A DNA stretch of 62,937 nt from Clostridiaceae bacterium (GCA_012727965.1 JAAYFZ010000016.1:1-62937), one strand, 5' to 3'. Shown: positions 14,638 to 23,733, counted from the stretch's first letter. The notes: generated by a model from the letters alone, not told the origin. Translations and numbers: made by a program.

Positions 14638-16935
14638 ATGAAAAAAGTATTTGAAATGACTCTGGCCGGCAGATCGCTGGTCATCGAGACAGGTGAACTG
14701 GCACAATTTGCGAACGGTTCATGTCTGGTAAGATATGGTGATACAGTTATCATGTCTTCAGCAACAGCATCAAATTCACCCAGACCGGGAATCGATTTTT
14801 TCCCGCTGAGTGTTGATTATGAAGAGAAGCTTTATAGTGTCGGCCGCTTCCCGGGCGGCTTCATCAAGAGAGAAGGCAGACCTACAGAGAAGGCAGTTTT
14901 GACATCAAGAGTTATAGACCGCCCGATGCGTCCGCTCTTCCCGAAGGATCTTCGTAATGATGTTTCAATCAATAATCTTGTAATGTCAGTTGAGCAGGAT
15001 AATTCTCCTGAAATCGCAGCTATGATTGGCTCATCGATTGCAGTTTCCATTTCTGATATCCCTTGGAACGGCCCTATAGGCGGTGTTCATGTTGGTATCG
15101 TTGATGGTGAAATTATCGTAAATCCTACAGAAGCTCAGAGAGAGAAGAGTGATCTTCAGCTCACACTGGCCGGTACTGAAGAAAAAGTATGCATGATCGA
15201 GGCTGGCGCCAATGAGATCCCCGACGATAAAATGCTCGAGGCGATCATCGAAGGTCATAAGGTCATCCAGGAGCAGTGCCGTTTTATCAAAAAAATAGTC
15301 GCTGAGATCGGTAAGGAAAAATTCAGCTATCAGTCATCTAATATGCCTGCAGAGGTTTTCGAGGCTGTTGCAGCCTTTGCTTCTGAGGATATGAAGCAGG
15401 CTGTATTATCTCCTGATAAGTCTATTAGAGATGCTCAAGTCGGTGTGCTAAAAGAAAAAACAGCAGAACATCTTGAGAGCATTAATCCTGAATGGGTAAC
15501 TTATACAGGTGATGCGATTTATAAGCTCGAGAAGAAGACTGTCAGAGACTATCTGTTCAAGGAACATAAGAGAGTCGACGGCCGTGGTCTAAATGATATT
15601 CGTGAGCTTTCTGCTCAGGTAGATCTGTTGCCAAGAGTTCATGGATCTGGACTGTTCCAGCGTGGACAGACTCAGGTTCTAACAACTTGTACACTTGCTA
15701 CACTGGGAAAAGCTCAGATACTCGATGGTCTTGATAATGAGGACCAGAAGAGATATATTCATCATTACAATTTCCCTGGTTATAGCGTGGGTGAGGCTAA
15801 ATCAGCTAGATCACCAGGACGCCGTGAAATCGGTCATGGTGCACTTGCTGAGAAATCGCTTATACCTGTTCTGCCTAGTGAAGAAGAATTCCCATATGCA
15901 ATCCGCTGTGTATCTGAGATCCTTATGTCCAATGGATCAACATCTCAGGGTTCAGTATGTGCTAGTACACTAGCTTTGATGGCTGCCGGTGTTCCGATCA
16001 AGAAACCAGTTGCCGGTATATCGAGCGGACTGATCGTCAATGAAGAGAATGATCAGGACTACCTCGTATTTATGGATATCCAGGGTATCGAGGACTTCTT
16101 CGGTGACATGGACTTCAAGGTGGCCGGTACTGAAGACGGTATCACATCTATCCAGGTCGATATCAAGGTAGACGGTCTTTCATATGACATAATTCGTGAT
16201 GCTTTTGAAATGACCCGCAAGGGCAGACTGCAGATCATCAACGAAGTAATTGTACCTTGTATCGAAAAACCACGTGAACAGCTGTCTAGCTTTGCTCCAA
16301 AGATCGAGAAGCTCGACATCCCTTCTGATAAGATCAGAGAAGTTATCGGTCAGGGCGGCAAGGTTATCCGCAAGATTACTGAAGAGACTAAGACAGAGAT
16401 CGATATCGAAGAAGATGGCGCAATCGGTCATGTTTATATTGCTTCACCAAACAGCGAAGCAGCTGAAGCAGCCATTAAATGGATTCGCAGTATTGTCTTT
16501 GATCCAGAGCCGGGAACTGTTTTTGATGGTATCGTAACACGCCTGATGGCATTTGGTGCTTTCGTTGAGATCGCCCCAGGCAAAGAAGGTCTGGTACATA
16601 TTTCCAAGTTAGCCTGGAAGCGCGTTGAAAAGGTCGAAGATGTACTTGAGGTCGGTCAGACTGTTAAGGTAAAGGTTCTTGAAATAGACGGACAAGGTCG
16701 TTTGAATCTTTCTGTTCGTGATTGTCAGGAGAAGCCTGCTGATTACAATGAAGCGGAAGAAGGCGCTCGTCCTGGATCATCAAGAAATGACCGTCCTGAC
16801 AGAAGACGCGATACAAGAGGCGGTCCTAGATTTAATGATCGTCCTGATCGCAATCGTTCAGACCGTGGACCTAGAAGAGACGGTCCTAGAAGCGACAATG
16901 ATCAGCCAAGACGTCCTAATGAGCGTAATTTTTAA
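14638..16935 (+). CDS. pnp: Polyribonucleotide nucleotidyltransferase PNPase
   Basis: Phosphorolytic 3'-5' exoribonuclease of mRNA decay. The 765 residues comprise two RNase PH domains (FQRGQTQVLTTCTL and the catalytic GDMDFKVAGT in the second), a KH domain with VIGQGGKVIRKI, and an S1 domain beginning GTVFDGIVTRLMAFGAFVEI. A tail of about 55 residues follows, very rich in Arg, Asp, Pro and Gly (repeated RPD/RRD units), probably a disordered RNA- or protein-binding region. Start at ATG 14638 with GGAGG upstream; the frame is open further upstream through the leader, but that part is structural. Confidence 0.97.
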   Translation: MKKVFEMTLAGRSLVIETGELAQFANGSCLVRYGDTVIMSSATASNSPRPGIDFFPLSVDYEEKLYSVGRFPGGFIKREGRPTEKAVLTSRVIDRPMRPLFPKDLRNDVSINNLVMSVEQDNSPEIAAMIGSSIAVSISDIPWNGPIGGVHVGIVDGEIIVNPTEAQREKSDLQLTLAGTEEKVCMIEAGANEIPDDKMLEAIIEGHKVIQEQCRFIKKIVAEIGKEKFSYQSSNMPAEVFEAVAAFASEDMKQAVLSPDKSIRDAQVGVLKEKTAEHLESINPEWVTYTGDAIYKLEKKTVRDYLFKEHKRVDGRGLNDIRELSAQVDLLPRVHGSGLFQRGQTQVLTTCTLATLGKAQILDGLDNEDQKRYIHHYNFPGYSVGEAKSARSPGRREIGHGALAEKSLIPVLPSEEEFPYAIRCVSEILMSNGSTSQGSVCASTLALMAAGVPIKKPVAGISSGLIVNEENDQDYLVFMDIQGIEDFFGDMDFKVAGTEDGITSIQVDIKVDGLSYDIIRDAFEMTRKGRLQIINEVIVPCIEKPREQLSSFAPKIEKLDIPSDKIREVIGQGGKVIRKITEETKTEIDIEEDGAIGHVYIASPNSEAAEAAIKWIRSIVFDPEPGTVFDGIVTRLMAFGAFVEIAPGKEGLVHISKLAWKRVEKVEDVLEVGQTVKVKVLEIDGQGRLNLSVRDCQEKPADYNEAEEGARPGSSRNDRPDRRRDTRGGPRFNDRPDRNRSDRGPRRDGPRSDNDQPRRPNERNF

Positions 16936-16944
16936 TAAATAAGT

Positions 16945-19900
16945 TTAGATAAAATTCAAAGCCGAAGGCTGGAGTATATACTGTCTTTTGATGACAGCAA
17001 TGCTCTGGCCTTTTTGCTTTTCAAAAACACTTGGTATATTGCCATTTATGTTGCTGTTATCTTCAAAATCACTTGTAGATTGCAGTCTTGCAAATTCAAG
17101 TCTCAGTTGTCCATAATGTCTGCTGAAAAATTGTCTGCTGTCTTGATTATGTATGTCGGCAGCAAGTTGAGATGCAGCGAAGCTGAAAAAACTGTCTGAT
17201 TTTATCAGAAGACCTAAACCCTGTTCATTACCGGTATAGAGCCAATGCGCGCCGTACCAGCTCTGAGCATTTGAGGAAATAAGCTCGCTATGCATTCTAA
17301 GCCAATTATTAGGGTGAGGATAGGCGGGCAAAGGTTGCAGCTTGCTGCAAATAAGACTCTCAACAGCAGTCGGGCCAAAACCATACCACTGAAGCTGATT
17401 AAGATGTCTGCTGAGATCAAATACAAGCTCCAGATTTATAAGACTGTTTTCTGTAATCATGTCTGAAGAACTGTCATATTCGATGCCGGCTGCAATTTTA
17501 AGTTCTCCTTTGTGACTAATTTCATAACGCGTAGTACCGATAAACCGAAGCAGATCATTTGCTGTTATGAGACTTTTCACCTCAATCACAGCACCATCAC
17601 CATCACAATCATAGATGATGCTCTCAACATGACTTGAGCATACTGTAAGTACGGATTCATTTTTGTCTCTATAAGTTAACTGCCAATAAGGTCCTGCACC
17701 AAGCTTATTATCAATAGAGCTTAAGAGTTCAGTTTCTCCACACCGCCAGCTCTCAAAACTTCCAGTTATCTTATTAAAAATAAACCAGAAGCGACTGCCT
17801 GATATAAGAAGATGATGACGATCCTGCTCTAGCCGTATCCTGCCGTGGCTCAGAGGGGTGTAGCGGCCTGAAGGTGGTTCGATCAATGTCCGGTCATGCT
17901 CTGACCATGGCAGCGTGAAACAGACGGTCCTGCGTTGTCCCTGGTGTGGCCATGAGTTATCTGTCCAGCTGATTTTGAAATTAATATGTGAAGGTTTCTG
18001 GATAATTTCACCAATTTCTTCTAGTTTCAAAGACATTGAGCTGCCTGCACCTAATATATCAGCTTCGATCTTGCTTCCTGATATCCAATTTTGATTATCA
18101 TTACTCTGCCAGTCAACAACAATGTTACTGATAACTGCAAAAGGATGCAGGTTATGAAGTACAAGGTTGCCTTGGTCAATATCGATTGAAGCGTGTAAAT
18201 TTTTAAGTGAAGCAGTTTCAGCAAGATAGTCAGGTACTGTCGAGGCGGTACTAGGATTATTAAGTAAAAAAGTTCCGAATATAGGCAGTTTACCTGTTTT
18301 TAGCAAATAAAGAGTATCAGAATTATCATTAGCAAGATGATAAATATTTGCAGAAGCAAAAAATAAAGGCAGGTTCAAGTCTTGGTATTTGGATATTTGT
18401 TTCAAATTATTTGTGATCACTGCTTTTAGACCAGAAGATGCGAAATATACAGAAGGGTGGTCTCTGTCAGCCCCTTCACTGGCTGGAACCATGAGCAATC
18501 TTGATTGATCAATACCAGTACAAGTTTTTAAAAGTCTATCCAGCTGCGGCCATTTCGTAAGATTATGGCCGATATTCCAGGCAATAACAGAGCAATGTGC
18601 TTTGGCAGTGTTTATCAGATCAGCAGCTGCTGCACTCATGATATTTGTCCAAAAATCTGCTGCTGTCTGAATCGGCCATCTGCCTGTTAACTCAGTGGCA
18701 GTAAAATTATCCGGATAGATATCAGTTGATACGATAAGAAATAGACCAAGCATATCTGCAAGTTCGAAAACAGCAGGATCTTTGATACCATCAGAGAGGA
18801 AGAGACAATTGCAGCCGGACTTTTTAACTTCAATCAGTTTGTCACTAATTCTTTCTGCAACTGTTGAATACTTGTTTGCAATACCTGCCTCGGTAGAAGC
18901 AGATATATCAGAGCTGATGACTGAGTTTGCTGTAGTCAATATGAGAGGTCTGCCATTTAGCAAAAAACTATTACCTTTTCGTTCAAGCTTTCTGAAGCCG
19001 ACCGGCATATGATAGCTGACCTGTTCATATCCGCGATTGTCAGACAGTGTAATATATAGGTCATAAACATTCGGCTGATCTGCTGACCATGGTTTAATTT
19101 CCTCCAGATCGACTGAATATTCTACGCTGCTAATGGTTTTCACATTGTCAAGCTTCCGGCTGCTGTCCATCAGTGGCTGCAAGACAGCATCGATTTCTCT
19201 GCTGACAAGTAATTTGTAGTCATCATACAGGTCAAACCTTACTGAAGGACTCTCCAAGGATATCCTGCATGATGATAGTTCAGCCATAATACTAAATGAC
19301 CATTTTGTATGGTCTGAATTTTGAGGCTCACAGTTCAGGTTAACATCAGACAGATAAATTGCTGGAAATGCCTCTATATAAATATCAGATAGAATTCCTG
19401 AGATACGATCGTGCCAGCCGCCCCTGATATGGTCGCTAGCGGCGCTGGAATATAACACAAGAGCAATTTCATTTTCCCCTTCATGCCAAAACGATGTAAT
19501 ATCGAAACTGATAGGGGTATGCCTGACATCAGAGTAACCAGCTGGTCTGCCATTTACAAACAAATGAAAAGCACAAGCCATCCCGGCAAAAGTAATCTTC
19601 TTGCGCAGGCTGCTCCAGTAATGTGGCAGTATGCAATTATGGGCCAGAAGTGTTACTGGCTGATGAACGTCAGCATAGGGAAGAGCATTAACAGATTTGT
19701 TATTACTATATTGGTTTGTATAATAAGGCAGATTGATTTTTTCAGAATCATCGTGAGGCCAGTTTATTTTTTCAGGAAGATCATATACATGGTCATATCC
19801 TTTTCGAACCCAGCCTTCGTTAAGTAAATGAACATAGTCTGACAAATATCTACGATAATCAGACACGGCATCGAAGCATTTTTTATAAGTTGGAAAAGGG

Positions 19901-19992
19901 ATCAGGCAACCGTTTGCTGATGAAGCATTTATCGATCTGATATCGGGATCATTCCAATCAGGTTTATTATCACGTCCAGGAAATAAGTTCAT
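16945..19992 (-). CDS. LacZ-like GH2 family protein, catalytic glutamates missing
   Basis: A 1015-residue protein with the full beta-galactosidase LacZ layout: sugar-binding jelly roll (AFHLFVNGRPAGYSD, then the WHDRISGILSDIYI stretch), Ig-like domain, TIM barrel (residues ~350-620) and a C-terminal beta-galactosidase small-chain-like domain (residues ~730-1000, with WYGFGPTAVES). The acid/base site of LacZ (GNES) reads GHNL, with Asn477 at the Glu position, and the nucleophile site (LCEYAH) reads FASANI, with Ser547 at the Glu position. The HEHH loop is also lost. It is probably not a classical glycosidase; a binding or regulatory role is possible. ATG 19992 follows GGAGGG. The frame is intact over 3 kb. 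Confidence 0.82.
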   Translation of the reverse strand: MNLFPGRDNKPDWNDPDIRSINASSANGCLIPFPTYKKCFDAVSDYRRYLSDYVHLLNEGWVRKGYDHVYDLPEKINWPHDDSEKINLPYYTNQYSNNKSVNALPYADVHQPVTLLAHNCILPHYWSSLRKKITFAGMACAFHLFVNGRPAGYSDVRHTPISFDITSFWHEGENEIALVLYSSAASDHIRGGWHDRISGILSDIYIEAFPAIYLSDVNLNCEPQNSDHTKWSFSIMAELSSCRISLESPSVRFDLYDDYKLLVSREIDAVLQPLMDSSRKLDNVKTISSVEYSVDLEEIKPWSADQPNVYDLYITLSDNRGYEQVSYHMPVGFRKLERKGNSFLLNGRPLILTTANSVISSDISASTEAGIANKYSTVAERISDKLIEVKKSGCNCLFLSDGIKDPAVFELADMLGLFLIVSTDIYPDNFTATELTGRWPIQTAADFWTNIMSAAAADLINTAKAHCSVIAWNIGHNLTKWPQLDRLLKTCTGIDQSRLLMVPASEGADRDHPSVYFASSGLKAVITNNLKQISKYQDLNLPLFFASANIYHLANDNSDTLYLLKTGKLPIFGTFLLNNPSTASTVPDYLAETASLKNLHASIDIDQGNLVLHNLHPFAVISNIVVDWQSNDNQNWISGSKIEADILGAGSSMSLKLEEIGEIIQKPSHINFKISWTDNSWPHQGQRRTVCFTLPWSEHDRTLIEPPSGRYTPLSHGRIRLEQDRHHLLISGSRFWFIFNKITGSFESWRCGETELLSSIDNKLGAGPYWQLTYRDKNESVLTVCSSHVESIIYDCDGDGAVIEVKSLITANDLLRFIGTTRYEISHKGELKIAAGIEYDSSSDMITENSLINLELVFDLSRHLNQLQWYGFGPTAVESLICSKLQPLPAYPHPNNWLRMHSELISSNAQSWYGAHWLYTGNEQGLGLLIKSDSFFSFAASQLAADIHNQDSRQFFSRHYGQLRLEFARLQSTSDFEDNSNINGNIPSVFEKQKGQSIAVIKRQYILQPSALNFI
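16967..17015 (+). terminator. Probable pnp terminator inside the convergent GH2 gene
   Basis: GGCTGGAG (16967-16974) pairs with CTCTGGCC (17003-17010, two wobbles), an inner CTGTC/GACAG stem lies between, and TTTTT follows. It is the only terminator-like structure after pnp and overlaps the last codons of the opposing GH2 gene. Confidence 0.5.
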
Positions 19993-20020
19993 TGGTATAA
20001 TTCCCTCCAAAGCATTGTTG

Positions 20021-20049
20021 TCTATATGATATCATTTTCGCGAGTCTAA
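20021..20049 (-). promoter_or_regulatory. Candidate promoter with palindrome for the GH2 gene
   Basis: Read on the minus strand: TTAGAC (20049-20044), 17-base spacer, TATAGA (20026-20021). The spacer contains the perfect dyad ATGATATCAT (20026-20035), a possible operator. The transcript would start about 20 bases before the ATG. Confidence 0.42.
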
Positions 20050-20058
20050 AAAGAAGAA

Positions 20059-20095
20059 AAAACAAGAAGCCGGCAAAATGCCGGCTTCTTGTTTT
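20059..20095 (-). terminator. Intrinsic terminator of tRNA-Pro
   Basis: A perfect 17-bp stem with a 3-base loop (AAAACAAGAAGCCGGCA as the plus-strand left arm) lies 1 base beyond the encoded CCA end of tRNA-Pro, followed on the minus strand by a T-rich run. Confidence 0.9.
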
Positions 20096-20096
20096 C

Positions 20097-20173
20097 TGGT
20101 CGGAGTGACAGGACTTGAACCTGCGACCTCTTGCACCCCAAGCAAGCACTCTAGCCACCTGAGCTACACCCCG
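20097..20173 (-). tRNA. tRNA-Pro (anticodon GGG)
   Basis: A 77-base cloverleaf. The acceptor stem is CGGGGTG with CACTCCG (one G-T pair), the anticodon stem CTTGC/GCAAG encloses the loop TTGGGGT with anticodon GGG, the T-arm loop is GTTCAAGTC-like, and CCA is encoded. It decodes CCC and CCU. It has its own promoter and terminator, so it is a single-gene unit. Confidence 0.95.
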
Positions 20174-20186
20174 TAGAACCTCCACA

Positions 20187-20215
20187 ATTTTACTTGGTTA
20201 TTTACTTGGTGTCAA
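20187..20215 (-). promoter_or_regulatory. Promoter of tRNA-Pro
   Basis: Minus strand TTGACA (20215-20210), 17-base spacer, TAAAAT (20192-20187). The start would fall near 20180, about 7 bases before the tRNA 5' end. Confidence 0.75.
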
Positions 20216-20283
20216 GGTCAATAATTGCTTCAGCTCACTGAGTATGCACAATAAGTGATAGTGGTCTAATACAAGAAAAATAA

Positions 20284-21063
20284 TCACTCGTCGATAAAAT
20301 TATCAGCAGAGCTGCTGTGTTGTCCAAGACCAATATCCCAGGCATGTGCCTTGCGATATTGCGAAGGAGTCATACCTGTGTGCTTCTTAAAGATCTCGGA
20401 AAAATAGCTTTGGCTTGGGAATGCAAGAATTGAAGCGATCTGAGCAGCGCTATAGCCCGAATAGACAAGCATGTTCTTTGCAGTCTCAATTTTTTGCGAT
20501 CTAACATATTCAGAGATCGTTACACCTACCTCTTTCTTAAAGAGACGAGACATATAGGCAGGATCAAGTCCGATATGTCTTGAAAGCTGGCTGACCGTTA
20601 TTCGTGTATGTAGATTATCGTAAATGTACTCGATACTTCTTACGATGTTCATATTCTGAATCCTTCGTTTGCGTAGTAGCCGCATGCGATTTGCGTAGTC
20701 TAAACAAGCATCACGGTGAATCGTCACAATGTCAGAGGTTTCTGTTGAGATGTCTGTTTTCTGAATATAGAGGTCACTTAGTCCATAGGCTTCTGATAAA
20801 TCCATACCGCCCTCGATGCAATAACGGGCGATCATCGCGATCGTTATAACAAGATGGTATTTCAAACTCTGAAGAGGATAAGCAGATAGTGTTCCCAATC
20901 CCTGCTTATCAACTATCGATGGCGTAAGGAGCTCCTTAGTTCTGTTAATGTCACCAGTCTTGATTGCAGTATAAAATGCAAGCTCAGGTGTATAAGGTGC
21001 CCGAAAAGCGCCTGTTTCGCGACGTAAATATTCCTTATAGTACAGTTCCCGATCTGAATGCAT
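20284..21063 (-). CDS. AraC-family transcriptional regulator of the glucan module
   Basis: A 259-residue cytoplasmic regulator. Residues 1-150 form a helical domain found in many clostridial AraC proteins (LKYHLVITIAMIARYCIEGGM, then LSDLYIQK). Residues ~155-250 hold the two helix-turn-helix motifs, with VSQLSRHIGLDPAYMSRLFKKEVG and the closing SYFSEIFKKHTGMTPSQYRK. It is divergent from GH5-GH16 with 161 bases between the starts, so it most likely controls that operon; the inducer is unknown. AGGAGA precedes the ATG. Confidence 0.85.
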   Translation of the reverse strand: MHSDRELYYKEYLRRETGAFRAPYTPELAFYTAIKTGDINRTKELLTPSIVDKQGLGTLSAYPLQSLKYHLVITIAMIARYCIEGGMDLSEAYGLSDLYIQKTDISTETSDIVTIHRDACLDYANRMRLLRKRRIQNMNIVRSIEYIYDNLHTRITVSQLSRHIGLDPAYMSRLFKKEVGVTISEYVRSQKIETAKNMLVYSGYSAAQIASILAFPSQSYFSEIFKKHTGMTPSQYRKAHAWDIGLGQHSSSADNFIDE

Positions 21064-21164
21064 CTGAAAGTGTCTCCTAGATCTATATTAGTACATATGT
21101 ATATATATCACAGATATTATGTCATAAAAACGAAACAAAAGACAATTTAAAGATATATATATGT

Positions 21165-21197
21165 TTGAAGCTATGTGATTCTTAGTATATATACTAA
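21165..21197 (+). promoter_or_regulatory. Promoter of GH5-GH16 overlapped by a 16-bp palindrome
   Basis: TTGAAG (21165-21170), a 17-base spacer and TATATA (21188-21193). The -10 lies inside the perfect dyad TTAGTATATATACTAA (21182-21197). A related sequence, TTAGTACATATGTATA, occurs at 21088-21103 nearer the AraC gene and contains the dyad TACATATGTA. Both are candidate operators; AT-richness makes chance matches possible. Confidence 0.45.
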
Positions 21198-21224
21198 TTA
21201 CTTTTCTTGATCCAGGAGGTGTAT

Positions 21225-22241
21225 ATGAAATTAGCAAAAGGTATTAATATCGGTGGCTATTTGTCACAGTGCAGTCATCAAGCTGAACACTATGAGACCT
21301 TTTTCACTGAAGAAGATGTGCAGAAGATTCAGGCATGGGGGTTTGACCATATCCGATTGCCATTTGACTATTCTGTTATTCAAACTGATGAAGGTGAAGC
21401 TATTATTGAAGGCATCGAATTATTGAGAAGAAATGTGTTATGGTGCCAGAAGCATGGCATAAACATTGTGCTTGATCTTCATAAGGCGAGCGGGTATGAC
21501 TTCAATCATGCAGGTGACAGCGGAAAAAATAACTTATTTAACAGTGATAAGTTGGTTACCAAATTTCTTGAATTATGGAAATTGGCAGCAAAAGAATTTG
21601 GTATATATACAAATGTAGCCTTTGAATTGCTTAATGAGGTGGTCGAGAGCGAAAATTCCGACTCCTGGAATGCTCTTATCAAGAGAGCAGTTAAGGTAAT
21701 TCGTGAAATAGCACCTAATACACCGATCATTTATGGAGGTATTCGTTGGAATAGTGCTGATACACTTGAACTTCTGGACCCACCAGCTTCTTATAACATT
21801 ATTTACACTTTCCACTTCTATGAGCCTTTGCTCTTTACGCATCAAAAAGCACATTGGGTCAAAAATATAAGCATGGAAAACGTATCATACCCAGGTTCAA
21901 TGGTGGACTACAAAGCCGGTTCTGAAATGCTTGGTATTCAGGGTGAAGCTGTCGTTAATTCAGAAGCAGAGGAAATAAATAAGGCGTTTATTGCTGCAAT
22001 GATTGCTGCCGCCGTCGCTGCCGCTGGACAAGCAGGCGTTCCGTTGTATTGTGGCGAATTCGGGGTTATAGATCAGGCGCCTGTCTCAGACACACTACGC
22101 TGGCTAGAAGACACTCTGGAAGCGTTTTCTGACAACAAGATCGGCCATGCGATCTGGACCTACAAAAAAATGGATTTTGGATTGACTGACGAACACTATT
22201 CCCCAATAAGAAAGAATATGATCAGAACTTTGACAAAATAA
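21225..22241 (+). CDS. GH5 family glycoside hydrolase (cytoplasmic glucanase)
   Basis: A 338-residue (beta/alpha)8 retaining hydrolase of the cellulase (GH5) family. It begins KLAKGINIGGYLSQ with no signal peptide, so it should act inside the cell on imported oligosaccharides. Landmarks are FDHIRLPFDYSVI, DLHKASGYDFN, the acid/base Glu138 in ELLNEV (Asn137 before it) and the nucleophile Glu278 in CGEFGVI. The partner GH16 gene suggests beta-1,3 or mixed-linkage glucan fragments as substrate. Start at ATG 21225, after AGGAGGT. First gene of the operon under the divergent AraC regulator. Confidence 0.88.
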   Translation: MKLAKGINIGGYLSQCSHQAEHYETFFTEEDVQKIQAWGFDHIRLPFDYSVIQTDEGEAIIEGIELLRRNVLWCQKHGINIVLDLHKASGYDFNHAGDSGKNNLFNSDKLVTKFLELWKLAAKEFGIYTNVAFELLNEVVESENSDSWNALIKRAVKVIREIAPNTPIIYGGIRWNSADTLELLDPPASYNIIYTFHFYEPLLFTHQKAHWVKNISMENVSYPGSMVDYKAGSEMLGIQGEAVVNSEAEEINKAFIAAMIAAAVAAAGQAGVPLYCGEFGVIDQAPVSDTLRWLEDTLEAFSDNKIGHAIWTYKKMDFGLTDEHYSPIRKNMIRTLTK

Positions 22242-22263
22242 AAAAGAGAAGGATGGGAAGTTT

Positions 22264-23691
22264 ATGAGCACTTATTCTAAGAAACTCTTAATTTTCTGCT
22301 TAAGCACGGTTTTTGCAATTGCTATCACAGGCTGCAAACAACCATTGGAAACAACTAATCCTGCACCGACCACTGTGATGACTACCGAGCAAGAGCTCGT
22401 TAATCAGACCAGTAATGATCAGGTACCGGAGCTTGATGACTATAAGCTGCTTTGGCATGATGAGTTCAATGGAACAGCATTGGATATGACGATTTGGAAC
22501 CGTGAGCTCCGTGAGACAGGCTGGACAAACAATGAGCTTCAGGAATATACCGAATCGCAAGATAACATATTTGTTTGTGATGGCACGCTTGTGCTCAAGG
22601 CATTGGTATCGAAGGACGCCAATGGAAATGATTACTATACTTCAGGCAAGGTTAACAGCCAGAATAAACAGGACTTCATGTATGGAAAAATAGTAGCCCG
22701 AGCCAAGGTTCCAGAGGGACAAGGGCTGTGGCCGGCGATCTGGATGATGCCGACCGACGAGAGCTTGTATGGACAATGGCCGAAATGCGGCGAGATCGAC
22801 ATCATGGAGGTCTTAGGTAGTCAAACTGATATCGCTTATGCAACGATCCACTACGGTGAACCTCATGGTGAGCAACAGGGATTGCTCAAATTAAGTGAAG
22901 GAACCTATGCAAGTGATTTCCATGAATTCTCAGTTGAGTGGGAGCCCGGAGAGATCCGCTTCTATATTGACGATGTCTTAGTCAATACAGTGAACGATTG
23001 GTTCACTGCGGAAGACGGTGGAGACGAGAAACCATATCCAGCGCCCTTCAATCAAACTTTTTTCGTACAGATGAATCTGGCAGTTGGTGGAAACTGGCCC
23101 GGAGATCCTGATGAGACGACGGATTTTTCACTAGCAGAATTTGAGATCGATTATGTTCGTGTGTATCAGAAGGCCGAGTATGATACCAATGTTTCTAAAC
23201 CGGAAAAAGACTTCCGCGAGCCACTGGAAGATGGAAATCTGATCTATAACGGCGATTTTTCCGAAGCCGAAGATCTGACAGATGATATCAACTGGAAATT
23301 TATGCTGTTCAACGGAGGCGCGGGCTCTTCTGAAATCAAAGACGAATCGATCATTATCAATTCCGAAAATGAAGGTACAGTAGAATATTCAGTTCAACTT
23401 GTTCAGCCGGAGTTGCCGATGATCAAGGGAAATAAGTATCTTATTACCTTCGACGCTTACGCAGCAGAGGAGCGCGACATCATTGTATGCATCTCTGCAC
23501 CAACCGGGGGATGGATTCGCTACTTCCCAGACACGAAGGTAGGTCTGTCAACGGATTGGGAAACATACACTTTTGAATTTGACATGACGGAAAAAGACGA
23601 CAACAATGGAAGACTGGAGTTCAATATGGGCAAAAGCGGATCAATCGCGCAGATCAATTTCCGAAATGTTCGGGTCGAGGTAATTGAATAA
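22264..23691 (+). CDS. GH16 endo-beta-glucanase lipoprotein (laminarinase type) with C-terminal carbohydrate-binding domain
   Basis: A 475-residue surface lipoprotein. The signal peptide ends in a lipobox (AITGC, Cys24), followed by a Thr/Pro/Gln linker. The GH16 domain (residues ~58-300) contains LWPAIWMMP and the catalytic EIDIME signature, with Glu177 (nucleophile), Asp179 and Glu182 (acid/base). The intact beta-bulge form with Met is typical of laminarinases and some lichenases. Residues ~320-475 resemble a CBM4/9-type module (NLIYNGDFSEAE start). It should cut beta-1,3 or mixed-linkage glucan outside the cell. Lies 22 bases after GH5 in the same operon; a terminator follows. Confidence 0.93.
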   Translation: MSTYSKKLLIFCLSTVFAIAITGCKQPLETTNPAPTTVMTTEQELVNQTSNDQVPELDDYKLLWHDEFNGTALDMTIWNRELRETGWTNNELQEYTESQDNIFVCDGTLVLKALVSKDANGNDYYTSGKVNSQNKQDFMYGKIVARAKVPEGQGLWPAIWMMPTDESLYGQWPKCGEIDIMEVLGSQTDIAYATIHYGEPHGEQQGLLKLSEGTYASDFHEFSVEWEPGEIRFYIDDVLVNTVNDWFTAEDGGDEKPYPAPFNQTFFVQMNLAVGGNWPGDPDETTDFSLAEFEIDYVRVYQKAEYDTNVSKPEKDFREPLEDGNLIYNGDFSEAEDLTDDINWKFMLFNGGAGSSEIKDESIIINSENEGTVEYSVQLVQPELPMIKGNKYLITFDAYAAEERDIIVCISAPTGGWIRYFPDTKVGLSTDWETYTFEFDMTEKDDNNGRLEFNMGKSGSIAQINFRNVRVEVIE

Positions 23692-23733
23692 ATAGTAATA
23701 ATAACTTCACTTGATCAACAATAGTAAAACAGA

